Assembly (NCBI GenBank): GCA_035289145.1
Contig: DATDXZ010000036.1
Location: forward strand, 1 to 13,091
Direction: 5' to 3'
Source of the DNA: JACOVP01 sp035289145
GTDB lineage: Archaea; Nanobdellota; Nanobdellia; SCGC-AAA011-G17; UBA489
Length of the DNA: 13,091 bases
Position 1 is the first letter of the stretch. The number at the start of each line of letters is the position of its first letter. Of the stretch, positions 6,284-13,091 are shown piece by piece. Both the position numbers and the translations under genes were made by a program. Under the pieces are notes generated by a model. The model was not told the origin of the DNA. It ran no database searches and saw only the letters and a list, made by a program, of their open reading frames with translations.

Positions 6284-8874
6284 GGTTTTGCTTGTTTCAT
6301 AATGCTATCAACTTGTGGTTTTGTCCAGCCGCGATTAAGCAAGGTTTCACTCAATTCTTTCTGAGAAACGCCTTTTTTCAAAGCATTTTGGACATAAGTT
6401 TTCAAGTTAGATTCATCAGAAGCAGAGGTGAAAAGCTTGTTGCTGGGTTTGTTGCTTTTTTTCATGCGTTGCAAGACTTCTTTGAAATTACCAGGGCCAG
6501 TATACATACCGCCGAAATAATAGTAGGCTAGAACAACAAATAAAAGTAAAGCAATAATCCAAGTCCATGATCCTCCAGTGCCTCCACAGTCAACAGGGCA
6601 ACTATCGCTGTCTTCTAGGTAGATCTTTTGTCCGCCACTCACAAGAACGCTGCAGACCTTGTCGCCACAAGTCGTTCGTGGTTGTTCTGTCTGTTGAGGA
6701 ATTTGTTCTGGAATAAACAAGACACGTAAATCATCAACTGAAGAAAGTAAATTGCCCTTCACAACATATTTCATAGTGCTAGGCAAAGATCCAAGATCCC
6801 ATCTGACGGTTAATGGAGACGTGCTGGCAGTTGTTCTAGGATTCTCAGTGAACGAAACACCATTCAAAGATGTAGCTAAAGCGCTAGGGAAAATCGTAGC
6901 CATCTTGCCTGCAGAAATAGAAGCAAAAGTGCTATGTTCTATCACAGTAAATGTTTGTTTTTGTCCATTGAATAAGACTACTTCAAGGCTTTCTGCGTTA
7001 ACAGCAGGAGCATATTGCTGCTGTAAATAAGCCAATTGGAGTTTGGTGTTTTCATCACGCTGTTGCGCATAGACAAGATCATCTGTAAAGTCGCTGGAGC
7101 TCACAGAGGGTGTAAAGGAAGCGCTGCCAAGGGAAGCGATGTATTGAGGCAAGAATGCTATGGCATCCATGATATCATCTTCAAGCTGAAGTAATGAAGT
7201 GTTAGAGTCATTTTGTGAACCGCGGCTCAAAGTGACATAGCTAGACAATGACTCTAAGACATTTTCCAATTTTGTTTTGTAGTTGCCCAAGGTTAAAATT
7301 TCTTCATGGTCTTGGAGCATAGAAGTGAAAAGTTGCTTGTAGAATGTAACATCATCAGTGAAGTTGCCAGTCAAAGTGGTATTCACAGTGGCATTGGTGC
7401 GAAAAACAGTGAGAAGAGTCTGCACAGAAGGACCGGGAGTTAAGCCGACTTCTAAAGTATAATTACGGGTCTGCTGTTGTGAACTTAAGACGGGTGCAGC
7501 AAGGTCAAGTAATTCCAGAGGAAGAACTAAAGTATAATTCTCCTGTGTAAGATCTCGTCCTGCAATAGAATAAAGAATAGGTGAATTTGAGGAAAGAGTG
7601 TAGAAATTGCGTTCATGAACAATGCTGCCTTGGTCGCTGTAAGTGATGTCAAGACTGTCTAAGTAAAGAGATCCTTGTGTTTCGCTGACCATCTCTAAGA
7701 GAATATAGCAGAAGTCGCCATAAGCTGTGCAGGTTTGCAGTTGTTCATTCAATTTTGCAGGTAATAAGGGAGTGGGAGCTCCTTCGGCAAGTTGAACTTG
7801 TCGATCAAGAACACCATCATAGGAAGCTGGTTGTACTTTGATGAAATAATCTCCTTGTTGAGAGGTGCAAGTAGTTCTTCCGTTGCTAATAGCTCCGCAG
7901 CGATAGCCAGAATTGCTGTCAAGATCTCGGGAGAATTCATAGTAAGTGTCTGGAGCCAAGTTTAGTCCTGCATTGTGCATGCAAACAAAATAATTGCCTT
8001 GTGCTACATAGCTAAGAGACAATGCGCAAGTGCGATATTCAGGAGCAGAAGTATAACTCTCGTCCAGATCACAAGCATTAGTGCCGCCTGTGCCAGTCCA
8101 GCTTTGGCCGCTACCTGTTGCAGAGAAAAGAATGATTTCAAGATCTGCGCCAGATTCAGGTAATAAGGATTGATACTTCGCTGAAACTAGAAAATCTTTG
8201 CTACGAGGTAAGGTGATAAGCTCGCAATAGTAAACATTTTGTTCATTAACGCTGACTCTGTTCTCTTGTTGTTCTCGAAGTCCTTCGGGAAGAGTAAAAG
8301 TGGAGTTAAAGTCGATGAAATTGCCAACATACTCCCATTCATATTGGCCGTCTCTGTTTGCATCAATCTTTGGAAATGAGGGAAAGCTGCCACCTTCTGA
8401 ACGGCCATGAACATTCATAGCAAGTTGTTGAACTTGAATAGTTTTAGGAAGGCGGAAAAGAAAAGTTTGCTCTCCTCTGCCGCTATAAACAAGAGTAGTA
8501 GATGAAGCTACGGTTTCAACCTGGGGAGTAGGTTCAGTTAAGAGATAAGGAATGTTCTGGCGATCCAAAGCTTCAAGCAAAGACAAGGAAGTTTGGTTGC
8601 CGCCTATACTGGTGTAATATTGTGTTGTTTGCTCAAGAGGTCCATCAAGTTGAATGAAAACATCTCCTGTAATAACTGTGCGTTCAGGATAGGAAGAAGA
8701 GTCTAAAGAAACCGAAACATTGCTGGGTGGTTGGGGATTAGTAACAACAAAGCCTGTCAAGCCTGCGCCCATCAAAATCAAGATCAATAAAGAGAGGACA
8801 GAGATACTCACTATAACACTAAAAAGAAATTTCCATGACTGTTCTTCTAGACGAGAAGTCTTGTGACGACGCAT
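6280..8874 (-). CDS. Large membrane-anchored surface protein with cytoplasmic helical tail domain
   Basis: Encodes 864 residues. A basic N-terminus (MRRHKTSRLEEQ) precedes a long hydrophobic segment (about 15-44), followed by about 725 residues of Ser/Thr/Asn-rich extracellular sequence with many N-x-S/T sites. Cysteine pairs occur around CDLDES...YRTCALS...YFVCMHN and CGAISNGRTTC. Near the end of the outer part is a Cys module (CGDKVC...DSDSCPVDCGG) of the same kind as in the downstream gene. A second membrane helix (about 770-789, WTWIIALLLFVVLAYYYFGG) leads to a 75-residue cytoplasmic tail. The tail ends in a compact helical unit (YVQNALKKGVSQKELSETLL, then GWTKPQVDSIM) recurrent in DPANN proteins as I recall. 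No enzyme motif is recognised. It is first in a coupled pair with the 5135 gene. The start is supported by the Shine-Dalgarno at 8879-8884. An adhesin or surface-layer role is inferred. Confidence 0.82.
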   Translation of the reverse strand: MRRHKTSRLEEQSWKFLFSVIVSISVLSLLILILMGAGLTGFVVTNPQPPSNVSVSLDSSSYPERTVITGDVFIQLDGPLEQTTQYYTSIGGNQTSLSLLEALDRQNIPYLLTEPTPQVETVASSTTLVYSGRGEQTFLFRLPKTIQVQQLAMNVHGRSEGGSFPSFPKIDANRDGQYEWEYVGNFIDFNSTFTLPEGLREQQENRVSVNEQNVYYCELITLPRSKDFLVSAKYQSLLPESGADLEIILFSATGSGQSWTGTGGTNACDLDESYTSAPEYRTCALSLSYVAQGNYFVCMHNAGLNLAPDTYYEFSRDLDSNSGYRCGAISNGRTTCTSQQGDYFIKVQPASYDGVLDRQVQLAEGAPTPLLPAKLNEQLQTCTAYGDFCYILLEMVSETQGSLYLDSLDITYSDQGSIVHERNFYTLSSNSPILYSIAGRDLTQENYTLVLPLELLDLAAPVLSSQQQTRNYTLEVGLTPGPSVQTLLTVFRTNATVNTTLTGNFTDDVTFYKQLFTSMLQDHEEILTLGNYKTKLENVLESLSSYVTLSRGSQNDSNTSLLQLEDDIMDAIAFLPQYIASLGSASFTPSVSSSDFTDDLVYAQQRDENTKLQLAYLQQQYAPAVNAESLEVVLFNGQKQTFTVIEHSTFASISAGKMATIFPSALATSLNGVSFTENPRTTASTSPLTVRWDLGSLPSTMKYVVKGNLLSSVDDLRVLFIPEQIPQQTEQPRTTCGDKVCSVLVSGGQKIYLEDSDSCPVDCGGTGGSWTWIIALLLFVVLAYYYFGGMYTGPGNFKEVLQRMKKSNKPSNKLFTSASDESNLKTYVQNALKKGVSQKELSETLLNRGWTKPQVDSIMKQAKP

Positions 8875-8878
8875 ATAA

Positions 8879-8884
8879 CACCTC
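8879..8884 (-). promoter_or_regulatory. Shine-Dalgarno supporting the 8874 start
   Basis: On the minus strand AAGAGGTG precedes the ATG with a 4-nt gap, which is short but usable. It supports the start at 8874, and the transcript predicted from the TATA box would begin only a few bases before it. Confidence 0.6.
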
Positions 8885-8907
8885 TTTAAGCAAAACCAGG
8901 GCTAAAA

Positions 8908-8919
8908 CCTATATAAAGG
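8908..8919. promoter_or_regulatory. Near-palindromic TATA box serving both directions
   Basis: CCTATATAAAGG reads almost the same on both strands. In the plus direction, transcription would start near 8939, giving a leader of about 28 nt to the secF ATG at 8967. In the minus direction it would start near 8888, just before the Shine-Dalgarno and the ATG at 8874. It is the only clear TATA element in the 92-nt gap between the surface-protein pair and the secFD operon. Confidence 0.55.
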
Positions 8920-8966
8920 TTATGGTAAACGCTGGAAGTAAGCTTTTTAAAGCCGCTTTTGTTCAA

Positions 8967-9860
8967 ATGAGCATGCAGTGGATTAAAGATGCCTATAATA
9001 AACATCATAAAAAGTTCTTTATAGCGCCTGCAATCCTAATTGTCTTCGCTCTTATTGCTTTGACTTCTTTTTACAATACATATGGTGATATTATGGACAA
9101 AGATGTTTCATTAAAAGGAGGTATTTCTGCTACAGTCATTACTGAGAAAATAGTTGATATTGATACATTGCAGGTAATACTAGGGCAGCAATTCGGAGAC
9201 GCAGATGTGCGTCGTCTCACAGAATTTGGGACAGAAAAACAGACAGGAATATTAGTAGAAATTAGTCAAACTGATGAGACAGCATTCAGGCAAGCATTGG
9301 AGAAAGAAATAGGCATCACATTGACCGACGATAATCTCTCCATCGAAGTAGTCGGTTCTGCATTAGGAGCATCCTTCTATCAGCAGATGATTCGCGCATT
9401 ATTGATTTCCTTTATCCTTATTGCCATCGTAGTCTTCATAGCATTCCGTTCCTTTATTCCAGCCATTGCAACAGTCGCTTCCATTGTCATTGACATCATG
9501 GTGACGCTCGCAATCATCAACTTGCTCGGTGTAAAGATTTCAACTGCAGGTTTGGCTGCATTTTTGCTTTTGATTGGCTACAGTGTGGACTCTGATATGT
9601 TGTTGGCGTCTCGCGCCATGAAGCAGAAGCAAGGAGAATTAATGGACCGTGTATTAAGCGCGATCGTAACAGGTCTAACCATGACTATCACAGCAATAGC
9701 AGCGGTGTTTATAGGATATATGATAACAACATCAGTAGTCTTGCAGGAGATTTTCATTATCTTGGCAGTGGGATTATGCGTTGATGTTGTAGTCACCTAT
9801 ATGTTAAATGCTCCAATCACTATTATGAAAATGAAAAGAAAGGAAGGAGTAAGTCAGTAA
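8967..9860 (+). CDS. secF: Protein-export membrane protein SecF
   Basis: Encodes 297 residues from the ATG at 8967, a usual archaeal SecF size. SecF works with SecD beside the SecYE channel, helping to pull or release exported proteins on the outer face of the membrane, powered by the ion gradient. Visible features are a first membrane helix (about 17-36), the outer-domain motif DVSLKGGISA, and a C-terminal block of five helices. That block starts at GASFYQQMIRALLISF and contains the conserved LIGYSVDSDMLLASR. The frame is open upstream to an ATG at 8835 and another at 8922. Both would start before the predicted transcription start and add an atypical N-terminus, and 8835 lies inside the divergent gene. 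The sequence MSMQWIKDAYNKHHKK fits family N-termini better. An ATG at 8973 is an alternative, and no start has a convincing Shine-Dalgarno. It is first gene of an operon with secD (1-nt gap). Confidence 0.9.
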   Translation: MSMQWIKDAYNKHHKKFFIAPAILIVFALIALTSFYNTYGDIMDKDVSLKGGISATVITEKIVDIDTLQVILGQQFGDADVRRLTEFGTEKQTGILVEISQTDETAFRQALEKEIGITLTDDNLSIEVVGSALGASFYQQMIRALLISFILIAIVVFIAFRSFIPAIATVASIVIDIMVTLAIINLLGVKISTAGLAAFLLLIGYSVDSDMLLASRAMKQKQGELMDRVLSAIVTGLTMTITAIAAVFIGYMITTSVVLQEIFIILAVGLCVDVVVTYMLNAPITIMKMKRKEGVSQ

Positions 9861-9861
9861 G

Positions 9862-11604
9862 ATGGCAAAATTCATGACGACAAGATTGTGGGTCTTGATT
9901 ACTGCTTTATTATTGGCAGTGCTTGCGATAAATCCAACGCCTTGGGCTTCAGGCATTGAAGTCAGGAATGTTAAAGAAAGTTCAGAATTAGGACAAGCAG
10001 GCATTAGGTCAGGAGAACTCATTCTCGCCATCAATAGACAACCCGTAGCAACTATAACAGACTATCAAACCATCATCAATCAGTTGGAATTTAGTGAAGT
10101 AACCATGACAGTCGAGACAGATCAGGGAATAATCAAGCATGTCTTCTTGGGAGATCCTGGATTTGTGACGCAGAATTTAACCATAATAAATGTAGAGGGT
10201 AACACTTCCTTGAAGCAAGGCATGGTTATTCAAAAAATCAATGGTCAGGCAGTAGCTGCAGATGAAGAAGTGCAGAAGATTACTGCGGCTTTGGTCAAAA
10301 AAGAAACATTAGTGATCAAGACAGACAAGTCAGAATATGCTATTCTTATCACGCAAGTACCAGACATGACTGTCAGAGCAGCGCAAAAAACAAATATTAA
10401 TTTAGGTCTAGACTTGCAAGGTGGTAGTCGGGTCATTATCCGGCCAGTAACAGAGAATGCAACCACTGTTGATGATAGTCAATTGCAGGACATGATTGAT
10501 GTCTTGAGTAATCGTCTAAACGTCTACGGTCTGGCAGACTTGAAAATGCGTCCAGCGTCAGATCTTGAAGGAAACAAGTTTATTGTCATTGAAATTGGTG
10601 GTGCAACACGGGAAGAGGTTCGTGAATTAATAGGTCAGCAGGGAAAATTCGAGGCAAAGATTGGCAATGAGGTCGTATTCAGAGGCGGTCAGGGAGATAT
10701 TCCTTTTGTCTGTCGTAATGACGGTTCGTGTTCAGGTATCCGCCCTCCATGCCGGCAGTTGTCAGCAGATCAATGGGTATGCACGTTCGAATTTGTTATC
10801 TCATTAAGCGAGGCTTCAGCAAAAAATCACGCGCGCATAACGCAGAATATCGAAGTCAACACATCAGAATCTGGTGCTCGTTACTTGAGTCAGTCCTTAG
10901 ATCTGTATTTAGATAACACGCAAGTAGACAGCCTGCAGATTAGTGAAGATCTCAAGGGCAGAGAAACAACGCAGATAGCTATCTCTGGTCCCGGCTATGG
11001 AGCTACGGAGCAGGCAGCTTATGAGACAGCATTAAGCCAGATGAACAAGTTGCAAACAGTCTTAATTACAGGCAGCCTTCCTGTCAAGATAGAAATTGAG
11101 AAATTAGATACTATTTCACCAGTTTTAGGTAAGGAGTTCATCAAAAATTCCATAGTTGTTGGATTGATTGCAATACTCGCAGTTGCTGTAGTTATCTATA
11201 TCAGGTACAGAAAATTCCAGATTACTATTCCAATTATGATCACAACCCTCAGTGAAGTCATTTTGACTTTAGGAACAGCGTCGATTATGCAATGGAGCAT
11301 GGACCTTGCAAGTATTGCGGGTATTATTGCTGCTGTTGGTACAGGTGTCAACGATCAGATCGTGATTACCGACGAAGTGTTGAAGGGAGAAAGTCTGCTC
11401 GGCTGGAAAGAACGAGTCAAGCGCGCTTTCTTTATCATTATGGCTGCATACGCAACCACAGTTGCTGCTATGATTCCTCTTTGGGGAGCAGGCGCAGGAT
11501 TAGTACGTGGTTTTGCAGTCACAACAATCATCGGAGTTACTGTCGGTGTCTTCATTACACGCCCAGCTTATGCTTCTATGATTGACAAGATCTTAAACAA
11601 GTAA
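9862..11604 (+). CDS. secD: Protein-export membrane protein SecD with tandem PDZ-like domains
   Basis: Encodes 580 residues. After a first membrane helix (about 8-24) come two PDZ-like units, at about 30-95 (AGIRSGELILAINRQPV) and 105-165 (SLKQGMVIQKINGQAV). They are followed by the SecD signature LGLDLQGGSRV (181-191), the outer P1 base and head domains, and a C-terminal five-helix block. That block includes SPVLGKEFIKNSIVVGL, and GIIAAVGTGVNDQIVITDEV carries the conserved Asp seen in SecD/RND transporters. Four cysteines cluster in the outer head (C284, C290, C297, C307), suggesting disulfides. The gene follows secF by one base, with a GGAAGGAG 12 nt before its ATG. SecF before SecD is the usual archaeal order. 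The following glycosyltransferase starts one base after its stop. The PDZ-like units could hold substrates or other Sec partners; this is inference. Confidence 0.93.
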   Translation: MAKFMTTRLWVLITALLLAVLAINPTPWASGIEVRNVKESSELGQAGIRSGELILAINRQPVATITDYQTIINQLEFSEVTMTVETDQGIIKHVFLGDPGFVTQNLTIINVEGNTSLKQGMVIQKINGQAVAADEEVQKITAALVKKETLVIKTDKSEYAILITQVPDMTVRAAQKTNINLGLDLQGGSRVIIRPVTENATTVDDSQLQDMIDVLSNRLNVYGLADLKMRPASDLEGNKFIVIEIGGATREEVRELIGQQGKFEAKIGNEVVFRGGQGDIPFVCRNDGSCSGIRPPCRQLSADQWVCTFEFVISLSEASAKNHARITQNIEVNTSESGARYLSQSLDLYLDNTQVDSLQISEDLKGRETTQIAISGPGYGATEQAAYETALSQMNKLQTVLITGSLPVKIEIEKLDTISPVLGKEFIKNSIVVGLIAILAVAVVIYIRYRKFQITIPIMITTLSEVILTLGTASIMQWSMDLASIAGIIAAVGTGVNDQIVITDEVLKGESLLGWKERVKRAFFIIMAAYATTVAAMIPLWGAGAGLVRGFAVTTIIGVTVGVFITRPAYASMIDKILNK

Positions 11605-11605
11605 T

Positions 11606-12406
11606 ATGGAAAAACTGCAAAAAGTCTTAGTTGGTTGTCCTGTTTCAGAATATCATGCGTACTGTACAGAAGAATATGTGCGCGCCGTCAAGAATTTGGC
11701 TTACAAAAATTATGATATTCTTTTGGTTGACAACTCTGCAACAGAAAAATTCTCAGAATATCTAAAAACACTCAAAATAGCCCATAAACATGATTTCTCA
11801 GGGATTACAGACATCAAAAAAAAGATAGTATTGTCCAGAAATGTCTTGAGAAAAAAAGTGTTGGAAGAAGAGTATGATTATTTTTTAAGCTTGGAGCAGG
11901 ATGTTATCCCTCCGGTAGATGTAATAGAGAAGTTGCTCAGTCAGAAAAAGAAGATTATCAGTGGAGTATACTACAATTATTATCCAGTGGGAGATACAAC
12001 ACAACTCTTTCCAGTTTTGTATAGGAAATTAACAAAAGAAGAAGAAAAACAAATGCAGGAGAATAAAGACATCTTGAAAAAAATGAATCCACAACTATAC
12101 GAAGAGCTCATAAGATCAGATTTTGATTACGCCAAAGTACGAGTCAAATTAAAAGTAGAAGAAGTGGAAGCTCCAAGAGTAATGGAAGTGAAGCAATGTG
12201 GTCTTGGATGTGCATTAATCGCTAGAGAAGTGTTGGAAAAAATAGAATTTAGGGTAGATGACAAAGAAAATACCTATGATGATGCTATGTTCTGTGATGA
12301 TGCTCACCAAGCAGGATATGAACTGTACGCGGACACTGCCATTAAATGTAAACATCTATTGAAGAAGAGGCCTTGGGCATGGAAAGAATTAGATAAGGAT
12401 ATGTAA
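11606..12406 (+). CDS. Family 2-like (GT-A) glycosyltransferase
   Basis: Encodes 266 residues with no membrane segment. The N-terminus has the nucleotide-sugar binding strand-helix typical of GT-A enzymes (KVLVGCPVSEYHAYC, ILLVDNSA). The SLEQDVIPP at 95-103 occupies the place of the metal-binding DXD motif (here EQD). Further on are an ISGVYYNYYPVG acceptor-side strand and a C-terminal DDAMFCDDAHQAGYELYAD with the acidic residues expected of the catalytic region. It would act at the inner membrane face or in the cytoplasm, moving a sugar onto a lipid, glycan or protein; donor and acceptor cannot be read from sequence. It starts one base after secD, so it is co-transcribed and probably translationally coupled. 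Being in the secFD operon suggests work on exported surface material. A close insertion of Lys/Glu-rich sequence (about 135-190) sits between the two halves. Confidence 0.75.
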   Translation: MEKLQKVLVGCPVSEYHAYCTEEYVRAVKNLAYKNYDILLVDNSATEKFSEYLKTLKIAHKHDFSGITDIKKKIVLSRNVLRKKVLEEEYDYFLSLEQDVIPPVDVIEKLLSQKKKIISGVYYNYYPVGDTTQLFPVLYRKLTKEEEKQMQENKDILKKMNPQLYEELIRSDFDYAKVRVKLKVEEVEAPRVMEVKQCGLGCALIAREVLEKIEFRVDDKENTYDDAMFCDDAHQAGYELYADTAIKCKHLLKKRPWAWKELDKDM

Positions 12407-12465
12407 ATGTCTAATTTAGGCTTCTCTGATTGATGAGATTTTGAACAAATAGTATATGAAAGTTA

Positions 12466-12861
12466 TTAAGGTAGAATTAGTTCATCCCTAAATAATCGTT
12501 TGATAGACAATAATTTATTTCCTGTTAACTTCTTAGCAATAGTTTCATAAGTTTTTATACTAGTCGCATAAAATAAAAGAAGAGCATCCATGCAGCCCGT
12601 GTCGTCAGAGCATACCATAGGTACATTGAGCCCAAAACTACCATCAGGACTATAAATTCCTAGGATGATTTGGTTAAAATCTCTTTTTGTCCTATAAATC
12701 CTTTCTTCATCTCCATGTCCATCTAATGCTAATCCTTTTGCAACTAGAGAAAAACCATGTGAGGCAAGTATTGCTTCAACTCTATCTTGAAGCTCCTTAT
12801 TAAGTCCATCTCTATATAAAGAAAGTCTATCTGGCAATTCATTCAAGTGTATTTGATTCAT
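12466..12861 (-). CDS. Hypothetical 131-residue protein
   Basis: No family is recognised. The start at 12861 is chosen because a GGAG (12871-12874 on the minus strand) lies 9 nt before it. An in-frame ATG at 12876 overlaps that GGAG and would give 136 residues. The protein has no signal peptide or membrane helix. The N-terminal half is helical (DRLSLYRDGLNKELQDRVEA), the middle looks beta-rich (RDFNQIILGIYSPDGSFGLN), and the C-terminal half holds two cysteines (MVCSDDTGCMD) and a basic end (KLLSIKRLF). A TATA box at about 12911-12920 predicts a leader of about 28 nt. It converges on the glycosyltransferase with a 59-nt gap and is next to the probable insertion element. Function unknown. Confidence 0.65.
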   Translation of the reverse strand: MNQIHLNELPDRLSLYRDGLNKELQDRVEAILASHGFSLVAKGLALDGHGDEERIYRTKRDFNQIILGIYSPDGSFGLNVPMVCSDDTGCMDALLLFYATSIKTYETIAKKLTGNKLLSIKRLFRDELILP

Positions 12862-12870
12862 AGTGTGTAT

Positions 12871-12874
12871 CTCC
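12871..12874 (-). promoter_or_regulatory. Shine-Dalgarno that fixes the start at 12861
   Basis: GGAG on the minus strand overlaps the in-frame ATG at 12876 and sits 9 nt before the ATG at 12861. The same arrangement and spacing is seen at the 1271 gene. Confidence 0.6.
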
Positions 12875-12909
12875 ATTAGTATTAATTTGATAGTAGTAAC
12901 TATACAACA

Positions 12910-12921
12910 ATAATATATAAG
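12910..12921 (-). promoter_or_regulatory. TATA box of the 12861 gene
   Basis: On the minus strand CTTATATATTAT is centred about 55 nt before the chosen start. Transcription near 12890 would give a leader of about 28 nt holding the Shine-Dalgarno. Confidence 0.5.
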
Positions 12922-12970
12922 TATTATCTCCCCCTAAAGACGGAGTAATAATAGACAGCCATAGTTAAAA

Positions 12971-12990
12971 GAGGATAAGCTTTTATCCTC
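12971..12990. repeat. Perfect 8-bp hairpin with a 4-nt loop
   Basis: GAGGATAA and TTATCCTC pair exactly around GCTT. It lies in a gene-free stretch 71 nt before the zinc-ribbon start. It could be a subterminal palindrome of an insertion sequence or an RNA hairpin; the right end of any element is outside the window. Confidence 0.6.
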
Positions 12991-13036
12991 CAAATGACTC
13001 GATATTCTGAGAGAAAAGAGGGTTATAATCATAAGG

Positions 13037-13060
13037 GGGTTGCCCTAAGGAGGACAACCC
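13037..13060 (+). promoter_or_regulatory. Hairpin enclosing the Shine-Dalgarno of the 13061 gene
   Basis: GGGTTGCCC (13037-13045) pairs with GGACAACCC (13052-13060), one mismatch, around a 6-nt loop. The strong AAGGAGG (about 13047-13053) lies in the loop and the first bases of the right arm, so folding would hide it. Such masking limits translation in several transposable elements. Confidence 0.55.
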
Positions 13061-13091
13061 ATGATATGCGTCCATTGCAGTGGAACACACA
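13061..13091 (+). CDS. Partial zinc-ribbon protein, probably a transposase N-terminus
   Basis: Only the first ten codons are present (MICVHCSGTH). The CxxC at residues 3 and 6 with a following His/Thr is the start of a zinc ribbon like that in IS1-type and IS1595-type transposases (for example a second CxxC would be expected about 15-20 residues on). A very strong Shine-Dalgarno precedes the ATG by 7 nt, inside a hairpin. The gene is cut by the window end, so other zinc-ribbon proteins (transcription factor or small regulator) cannot be excluded. Confidence 0.45.
   Translation, partial: MICVHCSGTH

Noticed and set aside
8835..8966. Longer SecF starts at ATG 8835 or 8922
   Set aside because: 8835 lies inside the divergent gene, and both lie before the transcription start predicted from the TATA at 8908-8919. 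The added residues do not look like a SecF N-terminus.
12453..12490. Short plus-strand frame beginning MKVIKVELVHP
   Set aside because: Only 11 codons, without a Shine-Dalgarno, and overlapping the end of the 12466 gene. Probably chance.

Overview
The window looks like a chromosome segment of a small-genome archaeon, most likely of the DPANN type (Woesearchaeota/Pacearchaeota-like). The evidence is archaeal TATA promoters, a mix of leaderless and Shine-Dalgarno-led genes, the archaeal secF-secD gene order, a two-copy Lrp/AsnC regulator, and membrane-anchored surface proteins with MopE-type cysteine/aspartate repeats. The lineage is an inference from protein style; no rRNA or tRNA is present to confirm it.

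Layout. Positions 1-166 hold no certain gene. A tandem-domain Lrp-type regulator (167-1147, minus) diverges from a two-gene plus-strand unit of unknown function (1271-2830). A 298-nt intergenic region follows, holding a 12-bp tandem duplication, a possible tiny transcription unit (TATA box, 16-codon leaderless ORF, 11-bp hairpin) and a second TATA box. That second box lies about 25 nt before a membrane-anchored, probably beta-propeller, exported protein (3129-4382). Next comes a degraded region, 4385-5103. It contains a doubtful small membrane ORF, the broken C-terminal tail of a paralogue of the neighbouring MopE-like gene (minus strand), and the broken C-terminus of an archaeal ATPase of the DUF4143-containing type (plus strand). 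The stops interrupting these remnants are visible.

The central block is the most coherent part. Two coupled minus-strand genes (8874 down to 5135, ATGA overlap) encode large type I-like surface proteins with N-terminal export signals, Cys-rich stalks, C-terminal membrane anchors and cytoplasmic tails. They diverge from a near-palindromic TATA box (8908-8919). That box also appears to drive the plus-strand operon secF-secD-glycosyltransferase (8967-12406), whose genes are separated by 1 nt. SecDF helps pull secreted proteins through the Sec channel, and the glycosyltransferase could modify exported or lipid-linked substrates. A shared promoter for surface proteins and secretion machinery is the main inferred functional theme.

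At the right end, a 131-aa unknown protein (12466-12861, minus) is followed by about 200 nt without genes that carries a perfect 8-bp hairpin. A CxxC zinc-ribbon reading frame then starts at 13061 and runs off the window. It is probably a transposase, and its strong Shine-Dalgarno sequence lies inside a hairpin. No CRISPR array, rRNA or tRNA was seen.
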